From: Streptomyces coeruleorubidus | GTDB lineage: Bacteria > Actinomycetota > Actinomycetes > Streptomycetales > Streptomycetaceae | Direction of reading: 5' to 3' | NCBI RefSeq assembly: GCF_028885415.1 | Contig: NZ_CP118527.1 | Coordinates: 4,650,001-4,714,000, forward strand | Length of the DNA stretch: 64,000 nt | In this document: in pieces, positions 26,587-34,453 of the stretch | Layout: every line of letters begins with the position of its first letter | Numbering within the stretch: the first letter of the stretch is position 1 | The notes under the pieces: generated by a model | The model's database searches: none | What the model was told of the DNA's origin: nothing | The model's input: the letters and a program-made list of their open reading frames with translations, nothing else | Made by a program: the position numbers and the translations under genes

Positions 26587-27447
26587 GTGACGGCGACAAC
26601 GCGCATCGGCACGACGACGGATTCCGCCACCGACACCGGTGAGGAGCTGCCACAGATCACCGAGCCGCAGAAGCTCGCCCCGCAGGACGCGCGTGGGCTG
26701 ACCGGCCAGTTCCTCGAACGGCTCGCGGTGCTGGAGGAGGGCACGCCCGAATACCAGTACGCGCGCAACACGCTCATCGAGATGAACATGTCGCTGGTGC
26801 GGTTCGCGGCCCGCCGGTTCCGTGCGAGCGGCCAGGCGATGGAGGACGTCGTCCAGGTCGGTGTCATCGGGCTGATCAAGGCCATCGACCGGTTCGAGGT
26901 CTCCCGCGAGGTCCAGTTCACCAGCTTCGCGGTGCCGTACATCATCGGCGAGATCAAGCGGTTCTTCCGCGACACGTCCTGGGCCGTGCACGTGCCGCGC
27001 CGCCTTCAGGAGGCCCGTACCGAACTCGCCAAGGCCACCGAGGAACTGGCCTCCCGCCTCGGCCGCGCGCCGAAGGTGACGGAGCTGGCGGCGCTGATGA
27101 ACCTCTCGGAGGAGGAGGTCGTCGAGGCCCAGGTCGCGGCGAACGGCTATCTGTCCTCGTCCCTGGACGCCGCGATCACCGGCGACTCGGAGGAGAGTGA
27201 CACCACGCTGTCCGAGTTCATCGGCGAGGAGGACCCGGCCCTCGAACTCGTCGAGGACTTCCACGCGCTGGCCCCCCTGGTCGCCGAACTCGACGAGCGC
27301 CAGCGCCTCATCCTCCACCTCCGTTTCGTGGAGGAACTCACCCAGGCGGAGATCGGCAAGCACCTCGGCATCTCCCAGATGCACGTCTCCCGGCTGATCT
27401 CCCGGACGGTGGCGCGGCTGCGGTCGGGGATGCTGGCGACGGGCTAG
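26587..27447 (+). CDS. RNA polymerase sigma factor of the SigB/SigF group
   Basis: A 286-residue alternative sigma factor. Region 2 ('NMSLVRFAARRFRASGQAME' then DVVQVGVIGLIKAIDRFE), region 3 (RLQEARTELAKATEEL) and region 4 ('LDERQRLILHLRFVEELTQA' then EIGKHLGISQMHVSRLISR) are all present in the SigB/SigF subgroup form ('FTSFAVPYIIGEIKRFFRDT'). It is the natural output of the stressosome genes next to it, probably a general or osmotic stress regulon. No anti-sigma gene (RsbW) is adjacent, so the partner must be elsewhere. GTG 26587 is preferred (GGGAGG five bases upstream and a length of 286 like other SigB/F proteins). ATG 26506 would give 313 residues. Confidence 0.9.
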   Translation: MTATTRIGTTTDSATDTGEELPQITEPQKLAPQDARGLTGQFLERLAVLEEGTPEYQYARNTLIEMNMSLVRFAARRFRASGQAMEDVVQVGVIGLIKAIDRFEVSREVQFTSFAVPYIIGEIKRFFRDTSWAVHVPRRLQEARTELAKATEELASRLGRAPKVTELAALMNLSEEEVVEAQVAANGYLSSSLDAAITGDSEESDTTLSEFIGEEDPALELVEDFHALAPLVAELDERQRLILHLRFVEELTQAEIGKHLGISQMHVSRLISRTVARLRSGMLATG

Positions 27448-27487
27448 GTGTATTGATCACGAGCGTTGCGGGCCGGGAGCGGACGGT

Positions 27488-28447
27488 TCAGGTGACGCCG
27501 TCGGACGTCGTCCCCGTGCGGTCCTCGACGCCGTGCTCGTATGCGAACGCGACGGGCATCCCCTGCCGCCAGTACGCGCACACCTCCTGGGCCTGGGCGA
27601 GCTCCTGCGACCGTCCGGCGGGCAACGGCAGGTGCAACGCCCGCAGCAGGTCGAACCGGTGAAGGTCGAAGGCGCTCTCCACGGCCTCACCGAACCGCAA
27701 CGTCGCGCCCACCGCCTGGCGGTAGCAGATCCATGACAGTGCCAAGGGCCCGAGCGCCAGCAGCAGCCACCAGCCCGAGCGGCTCAGCAGGGCTGTCGCC
27801 GCTGCCCCTGCCATGAAGGCCGTCGCGGAGAGCCGGGCCGCCGCGTCCAGCGTGTTGCGACGGTCGTCGACGACGGCCCGCAGCGTCTCACCGAGCAGCG
27901 GGTACAGCCGCGGCCAGGCCACGACGGCGTCCCAGCCGTAGCCGGCGCCCGCCCGGTGTTCCGTCGCGGCCAGGGCATTGCCCAACGCGGTGGGCAACAG
28001 CCGGTCGGCAGGCGGGAAGAGCTGCCGCAGCCGGGTCCCCGCGGCGCCGGCCGCCTGGAGTTCGGCGTCGGTCATCGACTCGTCCAGTCGGTTCGCGTCG
28101 GCTTCCAGCCGGCTGCGCCGCCGCGCCTGCCGTCGGACACAGCGCTCGCTCACCGGCCGCAGGACAGCCGGCCAGAACCCCTCCATCAGCCGGACCAGGG
28201 GCAGTTGCAGCGGGTGGGAGACCAGCGCGGCCAGCGTCACCGCCAGCACGAGCAGGGTGAGCTCCCCGGCGTTCAGTCGCGCGGTGGTGCGCCAGGCCAG
28301 GCCGAAGTCGATGCGTTCCCCGGGTGCGCCCGCCCGGACGAGGACCAGGACGAAGAGGCTCAGCGCGAGCGTCGGAAGATAGCTGACCAGGAAGAACCGC
28401 CCGGTGAACACCTCGGCGGCGCCTCTGCCCAGCCTCTCCGGACTCAT
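27488..28447 (-). CDS. Integral membrane protein of the CHAT cluster
   Basis: A 319-residue protein not assigned to a named family. Two N-terminal membrane helices ('FFLVSYLPTLALSLFVLVLV' and 'LTLLVLAVTLAALVSHPLQL') are followed by a long, charged, helical cytoplasmic segment of about 120 residues. Then comes a hydrophobic hairpin ('LSATAFMAGAAATALL' and 'WWLLLALGPLALSWICY') and a soluble tail of about 75 residues. Its start overlaps the stop of the small zinc-ribbon gene (ATGA at 28444-28447), so it is translated from the CHAT operon. A membrane effector or a membrane partner of the CHAT protein is plausible but only inferred from context. Confidence 0.75.
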   Translation of the reverse strand: MSPERLGRGAAEVFTGRFFLVSYLPTLALSLFVLVLVRAGAPGERIDFGLAWRTTARLNAGELTLLVLAVTLAALVSHPLQLPLVRLMEGFWPAVLRPVSERCVRRQARRRSRLEADANRLDESMTDAELQAAGAAGTRLRQLFPPADRLLPTALGNALAATEHRAGAGYGWDAVVAWPRLYPLLGETLRAVVDDRRNTLDAAARLSATAFMAGAAATALLSRSGWWLLLALGPLALSWICYRQAVGATLRFGEAVESAFDLHRFDLLRALHLPLPAGRSQELAQAQEVCAYWRQGMPVAFAYEHGVEDRTGTTSDGVT

Positions 28448-28842
28448 CGCACCAGTTCCATGGGGCCGTGGTCCGGGCAGGACGGAGGCTGCCAGTCGGC
28501 ATGCACCCGCAGGGCGGCCAGATCACAGTCGCGGCACGTGAACCGCAGCAGGGTGAACCGCTGTGGCGGGCCCGGAAGCGTCGCGTGATCACCACCGCCG
28601 AACTCCCGCGACGCCGTGTCGGGGTGCTTCCCGGCGAACCGCTCGCGGCGTGAGACGCCGAGCGGATTCCCGCCCACGGTCACCGTGACGCGCTCCAGTC
28701 CCGGATCCGCGCGGAACACCGTCGTCAGGACCGCGGCGGCGGTGTCCGGCGAAGTGCCGGGCGTCAACTCCAGCCGTACCGGCGCGGGCGCGGCGTCCTC
28801 AGGATCGACCAGCAGCGCGAAGAACTTCCCTGGATCGGGCAT
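28444..28842 (-). CDS. Small protein with C-terminal zinc-ribbon-like Cys cluster, CHAT cluster
   Basis: A 132-residue protein. The first 95 residues form an alpha/beta domain ('KFFALLVDPEDAAPAPVRLE', 'VTVTVGGNPLGVSRRERF'). The C-terminus has CRDC and, 20 residues later, CPDHG, a pattern suited to binding one zinc. Not assigned to a family. It lies 13 bases downstream of the CHAT gene and overlaps the membrane-protein gene by four bases, with GAGGAGAG as ribosome site before ATG 28842. As the conserved small middle gene of a CHAT operon it may be an adaptor or inhibitor; this is inference. Confidence 0.72.
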   Translation of the reverse strand: MPDPGKFFALLVDPEDAAPAPVRLELTPGTSPDTAAAVLTTVFRADPGLERVTVTVGGNPLGVSRRERFAGKHPDTASREFGGGDHATLPGPPQRFTLLRFTCRDCDLAALRVHADWQPPSCPDHGPMELVR

Positions 28843-28855
28843 GACCCCACTCTCC

Positions 28856-31800
28856 TCAAGGGCCGAAATGGACGTAACCCGCCCACACCGACGGCTCCAA
28901 CGGGTGGTCGAGGCGCAGCCGTTCCACGGCGGCGGCGGTGGCGGCCGCGGGGGAGCCACCGTCCCGCAGGACATCGTAGAAGCGGCCCGCGGTGACCGCT
29001 GCCGAACGGTCGCCGACCGCCCAGAGGGTACCGACCACGTGCCGGAATCCGGCCATCTGGAGCCCGGCCGCCAGATGCTGGGCCTCATCCATCAGCAGCA
29101 CGCTGCTGGCCGCCGTACGGCACGCCGACACATACGCCAGCTCCGCCCCGGCCGGGCGGGTCCGGGCCATGTCGAGCACCGTCAGCGCGCCGTCGTGCAG
29201 CAGCACAGCGCTGTCGGACGCCTGAGTCGGATCCTGCCTGCCGTGGCAGGCGAAGTGCGCCCACGAGCACCCGGCCAGCTCGCGCCGCACCCGGTCGCGG
29301 GTGGCCTGCGCGTCGACCAGCGCCGTATGCGCCAGCCCGGGGAAGCGCGGCGCGATCCCGGCCGCCTCCGACACCACGTGAGGCAGCGGCGGCTGGCCCG
29401 GCGAGTCCGGCACCGCCACCGTCAGCAGCCGCCCTCCGTCCCGGCCGAGGACCGCCGGTTCCGCGTCCGGCCCGCCCTGGTAGGTGCGCACCAGCGCCCG
29501 CAGCGTAGGGGTGTACGAGGGGATGACGCGCCGCCATGTGCCGTCGGCGCCTCCCACGATCCCGGCGGCGTGCAGCGGCAGCAGGGTGAGCGCCCCGGTC
29601 GGGCACCACCAGATCCGCTTGCCGGGCACCCCGCTTCCGTCGTCGATCAGACCGAGCCGGTCGAACACCGGCTTCGCGACGGCCTCCCACAGCCATTCCA
29701 GCGTGGTCGCCATGGTCATCTGCAGGGCCACATGGCCCTGCGGCTCCGTGGCGCCCTGGTCGTGGACCGCCCTCAGGAAGTCGGCCGCCCGGCGCCCCGT
29801 CTCGGCCAGGTCCAGGCCGGGCAACGGGACGACGAGGGGCACCACGGGCGGCGGGAACACGACGATCGCGTCGCTGCGCCGAGCCGTGACGTTGACCAGT
29901 ACCACCGGCCCCCCGGCAGCGGCCCGCGCGAGCGTCTCATAGCGGAGCGGCGCGAAGGGGCTGTCGTCACCCAGCTCGGCCCCGACCCGTTCCACCAGGG
30001 CGTCCCAGCGGCGCCCCAGCGCGACGAGACGGTCCGACGACGTCTCCGCGGACGCGGCGGCTTCTTCCAGAGCCGCGCCCACCTGACGCAGCTCGGCGGT
30101 GAGCCCGGAGGCCAGCCGGCTCAGGGCACCGGCCTCGACACGCGACTGCTGCAACTGCGTCCACAGCACCGAGCGGCCCTGTTCCAGGAGCTCCACCGCC
30201 AGCTGCGGCCGCCCGGCGTCCAAGGCGCACGCCGCGGCGGCCGACGCCGTGCCCGTCCACTCGGAGAGCTGCGACTCCTGATCCGACCGGCCCAGCCCCC
30301 GCCAGCTGACCACGGGCAGGAGTCCGACCGCGAGGGACCAGGCGGCCAGCGCGCCGTCCGGCCCGTCCACGTCCCCTAGCCGCTCGCTGAGGCCGGCCCA
30401 CAGGGACGCCGCCCGGATCCGCTGGGCGGCGGGGGCGAAAGGGGACCGGGCGCAGTCGGCGTGCAGCAGGGCGGCCTCCCGTGCCGCTCCGGCGTCCGAG
30501 GTCTCCTCGTACAGACTGCTGAGCGCCCCCGCCAGGAGGAACATGCTGTCCGCCCGCCGGCGCCTGGCGGCGTCGCCCTCCTCGGCCGCCAGCCGGGCGC
30601 GCAGCAGGGCGACGGCCTCGTCCAGATCGGGCCGACTGTGCCTGCGGTACCAGCGGAGCAGCAGTGCGTTGGCGAGGTTGACGCTCCGGGAGAAGTAGTG
30701 CTGGGGGTGGCTGGGCGATGTCGCGTCCAGCGCCGCACGGATCAGGGTGATGCCCTCGTCGAGCCCCTCCCGCCCAGCGGCGTCGGCGATGAGCAGGGAC
30801 GAACCGAGGTTGCTCATCGCCCGTACGTGTTCGGGTGTGCCCTTGGCGCTCAGATCGAGCATGCGCCGCAGGGCGTCCAGCGCGGCGTCCAGATCGGCCT
30901 CGTCGCCCCGCATCTGGTAGCGGCGGCGGTGCGCACCCCCGAGATTGCTCAGCAGGAGAGGCAGCGTCGCATGATCCACGAAGACACCGAAAAGGCGGAC
31001 GGCTTCGGTCCCCGCCGTGACCGCCTCGTCGACATCGGTCAGGGAACCGAGCAGCTCGGCACGGACCATGAGCTTGCTCGTCAGGTTGCCCAGCCGCTGG
31101 GCACGGGCGGTCGCGGCGGAACCGCTCGTGGGGGTCAGGGCGACGGACTCGCGCATGGCGGCGATCGAGTTGTCGAGATCCGCCTGGTCACCGGCGTGTT
31201 CGAAGCGGTAGGCCAAGGCGCCGGACAGCTGCGAGAGCAGCCGGGCGCGCTCTTCGCGCCCCTCGTCCGAGTCCGCAGGCTCGGCGGACAGCAGCTCGCG
31301 GAGCAGACCGACGCACTCGTCGATGTCCGAGCGGGAGCCGGTCGCCTCGTAGCCCGCCAGCAGAAGGTCGGCCAGGGTGGTGCGGGTGTGCACCGCCGCC
31401 TCGCCCGTCACCGACTCCGCCGCCTTTCGGACGGCCGCCACGGCGTGCTGGTGATCGGCCGCCTTCCCGGTCGCGTTGAAGCGGTCGACGAGCCGCCTCG
31501 CCAGCCAGTCGGACACGTCGTCCGCCCCGGCCCCGGCCACCTCCCCGCTGCCGTCCGCCTCGGCCCCGTTGATCAGCCGGTGGACACGCCGCATCCGCTG
31601 CTCGGCGTCCGGCGCGCTGCGGTCCACGCTCGCGGCGAAGGCCGCCTCCGCCCTCGCCCGCGCGCCCAACGCGCCGGTTACATGCCCTTGCACGCTGGTG
31701 TCGGCCGACATGGCCGCCCGGAACGCCGAGTCCGCCGAGCGCCAGTCGTCCTCGGAGAGATCCAGCGACGCGCGTTCGAACAATGCCTTGGCCAGGGAGA

Positions 31801-32704
31801 GCTGGAGGGCTTCCCGAGCCCCCGGCTCCTTGCCCGGGTTCACGTCCGGTCCCAGTCCCGATCGCAGCACCTCCACCGACCGGTCCAGGTCGGCGCGGTC
31901 ACGGAACCGGTCGTATCTGGAGTAGAGCATGTCGCCCAGGGTCAGAGTCAGCGAGGCGAGGGGCCGGGCCTGCGCCACGAGCCTGGTGTACGTGTCCACC
32001 GCCAGGTCGGCGTGTTCGCGCAGGCCCGACCGGTGGAACCGCTTCATGTGCAGCGCGCCGAGCGAGGACAGCAGGGCCTGGGTGAGGGGCTCGCCGTCGG
32101 GCGGCATCGGCAGCTCAAGGAGCGGTCCGACGACCGCGTCCACCTCGGCCGACGTCACCTCGCCCGGCCTGCCGTTCCACGCGCGGAGCACGAAGGCGAC
32201 CTCTGCGAGCAGCCTGTCCCGCCCGTCGGCCACCCGTAACCGCTCACACGCACGAACGCCGTGCACCAGAAGGGGAATGAGCCTGCCCAGCTCCGCACGG
32301 CTCAGCCGGGTGTCGCCGAGCAGTGTGCCCGAGTACCGGAGCCAGGCGAGGACGGCTGGAGAGACCCCGTCCCGCAGCATCCCGTCCGTCGAAGCGACGG
32401 CCTCCCGGCTCAGGTCGAGGGCCGCGACGAGGTCCTCCGGGTGGCCGCTCTGCTCGAACATCCTGGTCATCACCATGTCCAGAAGCACCAGCAGACCGCG
32501 CCGCTCGGTGGCGGACTGCTTGTCGAGCGCGGCACGCAGCGCCGCGGAGGTGGCGTGCAACTGGTCGGGTCCGCCGGGCCGGGCCCGAAGGGCGTCGGCG
32601 AACGCCTGGAGCGCCTGGGGATCCGGCTGTCTGCCGTCCAACGGCAGGATTCTGCCCGCGAGTTCGGTGATCGTGGCGTACAGCGTGGTGCCGTTCCCCG
32701 TCAT
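28856..32704 (-). CDS. TPR-repeat CHAT-domain protein (caspase-like protease), with a TTA codon
   Basis: A 1,282-residue protein. About the first 900 residues are helical repeats of TPR type ('ADLDAALDALRRMLDLSAKG', 'SRPDLDEAVALLRARLAAEE'). The C-terminal 300 residues are a CHAT domain, a caspase-fold peptidase. The predicted dyad is intact: His at about 1154 in AHFACHG and Cys at about 1195 in YVSACRTA, followed by 'VVGTLWAVGDRSAAVTAGRF'. CHAT proteases act in programmed-death, gasdermin and phage-defence systems, with the repeats receiving the trigger. Leucine codon 156 (32239-32237, ERLRVAD) is TTA, so translation should depend on the bldA tRNA. It is the first gene of an operon with the zinc-ribbon and membrane proteins; a TPR fragment lies upstream. 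Confidence 0.88.
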   Translation of the reverse strand: MTGNGTTLYATITELAGRILPLDGRQPDPQALQAFADALRARPGGPDQLHATSAALRAALDKQSATERRGLLVLLDMVMTRMFEQSGHPEDLVAALDLSREAVASTDGMLRDGVSPAVLAWLRYSGTLLGDTRLSRAELGRLIPLLVHGVRACERLRVADGRDRLLAEVAFVLRAWNGRPGEVTSAEVDAVVGPLLELPMPPDGEPLTQALLSSLGALHMKRFHRSGLREHADLAVDTYTRLVAQARPLASLTLTLGDMLYSRYDRFRDRADLDRSVEVLRSGLGPDVNPGKEPGAREALQLSLAKALFERASLDLSEDDWRSADSAFRAAMSADTSVQGHVTGALGARARAEAAFAASVDRSAPDAEQRMRRVHRLINGAEADGSGEVAGAGADDVSDWLARRLVDRFNATGKAADHQHAVAAVRKAAESVTGEAAVHTRTTLADLLLAGYEATGSRSDIDECVGLLRELLSAEPADSDEGREERARLLSQLSGALAYRFEHAGDQADLDNSIAAMRESVALTPTSGSAATARAQRLGNLTSKLMVRAELLGSLTDVDEAVTAGTEAVRLFGVFVDHATLPLLLSNLGGAHRRRYQMRGDEADLDAALDALRRMLDLSAKGTPEHVRAMSNLGSSLLIADAAGREGLDEGITLIRAALDATSPSHPQHYFSRSVNLANALLLRWYRRHSRPDLDEAVALLRARLAAEEGDAARRRRADSMFLLAGALSSLYEETSDAGAAREAALLHADCARSPFAPAAQRIRAASLWAGLSERLGDVDGPDGALAAWSLAVGLLPVVSWRGLGRSDQESQLSEWTGTASAAAACALDAGRPQLAVELLEQGRSVLWTQLQQSRVEAGALSRLASGLTAELRQVGAALEEAAASAETSSDRLVALGRRWDALVERVGAELGDDSPFAPLRYETLARAAAGGPVVLVNVTARRSDAIVVFPPPVVPLVVPLPGLDLAETGRRAADFLRAVHDQGATEPQGHVALQMTMATTLEWLWEAVAKPVFDRLGLIDDGSGVPGKRIWWCPTGALTLLPLHAAGIVGGADGTWRRVIPSYTPTLRALVRTYQGGPDAEPAVLGRDGGRLLTVAVPDSPGQPPLPHVVSEAAGIAPRFPGLAHTALVDAQATRDRVRRELAGCSWAHFACHGRQDPTQASDSAVLLHDGALTVLDMARTRPAGAELAYVSACRTAASSVLLMDEAQHLAAGLQMAGFRHVVGTLWAVGDRSAAVTAGRFYDVLRDGGSPAAATAAAVERLRLDHPLEPSVWAGYVHFGP

Positions 32705-32950
32705 GACGGCATTGTCCTACGGCGCCGGACTCTCCGTCAGGCTTTCCGACCGGCTTCACACACGGTCCGGAGGGAAACGAGACGGCGCCCGAGCCGGCCG
32801 AAGCCGGGATCCTGATGGGTGGTTCCGGACGCTGCTTCGGTGTGCGGAGTCGCCTGGTGCACCGGCGCGGACGGCGACTCCCGCTTCGACGCCCGCCGCC
32901 CGCCGCCCGGTCGAACTCCTCATCGCGGGCCTGCGCCGGCCGCGCTGACC

Positions 32951-33565
32951 TCAGGGCGGCGGCAGGAACTTCGGGATTCCGCCGTGCACTTCGTCGGCCT
33001 CCTCGTCTCGCCCGAGCGCACGGAGGTTCTTCTCGAGCCGCGCGCGCGTGTTCTTGGTGCCCGAGTAGTCCTTTCCGGCCGCCCTCTCGTATCTCGGCAG
33101 CAGGTCGGCGTTGATGGTGCGTGCCGCCTCGTAGTGGCCGAGCTTGTGCAGGGTGATGGCCACGGCCGACTTGGCGTCGAGTGCCGCCAGGGAGTTCTCT
33201 CCCGATACCCGCCTGTACCGCTGGTGAATGTCCCGGTACAGCGTCAGCGCCGCCTCCAGCTGCCCGAGACCGAAGAGGCTGCCCGCGAGGTTCTCCGCGG
33301 CCAGGATCGTCGTCCGGTCGTCCTCGCCGAGCCGGTTCTCACAGCGCCGCACGGTGCCGGTGTTCAGCCGGAACGCCCCCCGGTAGTCCTCAAGTTGGTT
33401 GAGGCACGCGCCCATGTTGCAGGCCGCGAGGAGGGTGTCGGGGTGATCGTCACCGAACTTCGCCGCCCGCAGCCGAAGAATCCGCTGGAACACCGGCCTG
33501 GCCCGCTCCGTGTCACCGCGTGCGTGCATACACGCGGCGATGCGAGGGACGCCGGCCAAGAACAT
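32951..33565 (-). CDS. TPR-repeat protein, probably the C-terminal remnant of a larger protein
   Basis: A 204-residue protein made almost only of tetratricopeptide repeats ('FGDDHPDTLLAACNMGACLN', 'YRGAFRLNTGTVRRCENRLG', 'LEAALTLYRDIHQRYRRVSG'). The GxxHPDTL phrase is typical of repeats at the end of NB-ARC/TPR (STAND) proteins. There is no good ribosome site at the proposed start and the frame before it is not protein-like, so the N-terminal sensor/ATPase part seems lost. It lies upstream of the CHAT operon in the same direction. Confidence 0.55.
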   Translation of the reverse strand: MFLAGVPRIAACMHARGDTERARPVFQRILRLRAAKFGDDHPDTLLAACNMGACLNQLEDYRGAFRLNTGTVRRCENRLGEDDRTTILAAENLAGSLFGLGQLEAALTLYRDIHQRYRRVSGENSLAALDAKSAVAITLHKLGHYEAARTINADLLPRYERAAGKDYSGTKNTRARLEKNLRALGRDEEADEVHGGIPKFLPPP

Positions 33566-34223
33566 CCGATTTCTACCGGCCCTGCCGATGCTGCAGTGCC
33601 GGAGGTGACACGGCCACCGCTGAGAGCGGGGGCTGCGCCTCTGCCGGCCAGGGATCGAGCCAGCAACCGGTCGAGCGTCGGCGGGCGGCCTCGGCTCGGC
33701 GGCCGGGTGCCTGGTTTCGGCCGGTGTGCGGATGTGGGCGATCAGGACACGGACGGGTTGGCGGTCGGTGGTCAGCTCGCATTGGGCAGCGGACCCCTTG
33801 AGGGGTCGGGCGGCGTGGTCGGGGACAGCTGCTTTCGCGACGTGTAGGCGACGGGCTTGCGGCCTGGTGGGCGTGGTTCTTCGCTTGGCGCCGCCGCCCG
33901 GCGACGATGAATCGACGGCCGTGACCGTTCTTACTCAGCTCCCAGCGTTGATCAGGTTCTCAAGGGTGAGGACGGAGACCTGAACGGGCCAGACGCTGTG
34001 GGTGATGAGCTGGGAGGTGAGTGCAGGCGATGCGGGGACGCGGTGGTCGAGGCGCGCCGTTGGCTCAGCCCTTTCCGGCAAGGTCCTGGTCACACGAACG
34101 GGTCCCACATCCGCTCACGCATGCTCACGCAAGCAGTCTCCAACCACAGTCGTTGCCCTGGCCACGCATGCGGACAGGGCAACGACTCTGCTGGTCAGAG
34201 CCCTGCGGACACTGACGACGCGG
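33566..34223. other. Decayed region between the TPR fragment and tRNA-Lys
   Basis: About 660 bases with no gene that can be supported. Both strands have short open frames of poor codon bias. The block from 33870 to 34140 is less GC-rich than its surroundings, which fits old foreign or decayed DNA at the edge of the accessory region. A search by eye found no copy of the tRNA-Lys 3' end that would mark an integration site. A 13-bp hairpin (34148-34187) close to the tRNA is listed separately. Confidence 0.5.
34148..34187 (-). terminator. Terminator-like hairpin downstream of tRNA-Lys
   Basis: Perfect 13-bp inverted repeat AGTCGTTGCCCTG / CAGGGCAACGACT with a 14-base loop, 37 bases past the tRNA-Lys 3' end in the direction of its transcription. 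Confidence 0.65.
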
Positions 34224-34296
34224 TAGGCCCTGTGGGACTCGAACCCACAACCAATGGATTAAAAGTCCACTGCTCTGCCAATTGAGCTAAGGGCCC
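34224..34296 (-). tRNA. tRNA-Lys (anticodon TTT)
   Basis: Minus-strand cloverleaf starting GGGCCCTTAGCTCAATTGG, anticodon loop CTTTTAA between GTGGA and TCCAT, T-arm GGTTCGAGTCCC and end AGGGCCTA. 73 bases, no encoded CCA. It marks the right edge of the accessory block. Confidence 0.96.
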
Positions 34297-34400
34297 AGGC
34301 GATGTTGCTCCCACGAGCATAGCCGGACGAGGCCGAGTCTCCGATCGGGTATCGGTGACCCGGCCGTGCCGGAGGTGTGAAAACCCCCTCCGGAACGGCA

Positions 34401-34439
34401 GAGCGCCGCAGCCCGCCCGTAGAAGGGGCCACGGCGCTC
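34401..34439 (-). terminator. Possible terminator of the DEAD-box helicase gene
   Basis: 8-bp inverted repeat GAGCGCCG / CGGCGCTC with a 23-base spacer, 15 bases past the helicase stop. A second, shorter hairpin (CCGGAG...CTCCGG, about 34369-34393) follows. Moderate support only. Confidence 0.45.
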
Positions 34440-34453
34440 GTCACGCGTCTGCG

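Noticed and set aside
34224..34296. tRNA-Lys as an integrase attachment site for the accessory block
   Set aside because: No second copy of the tRNA 3' end and no integrase were found by eye in 27-34 kb.
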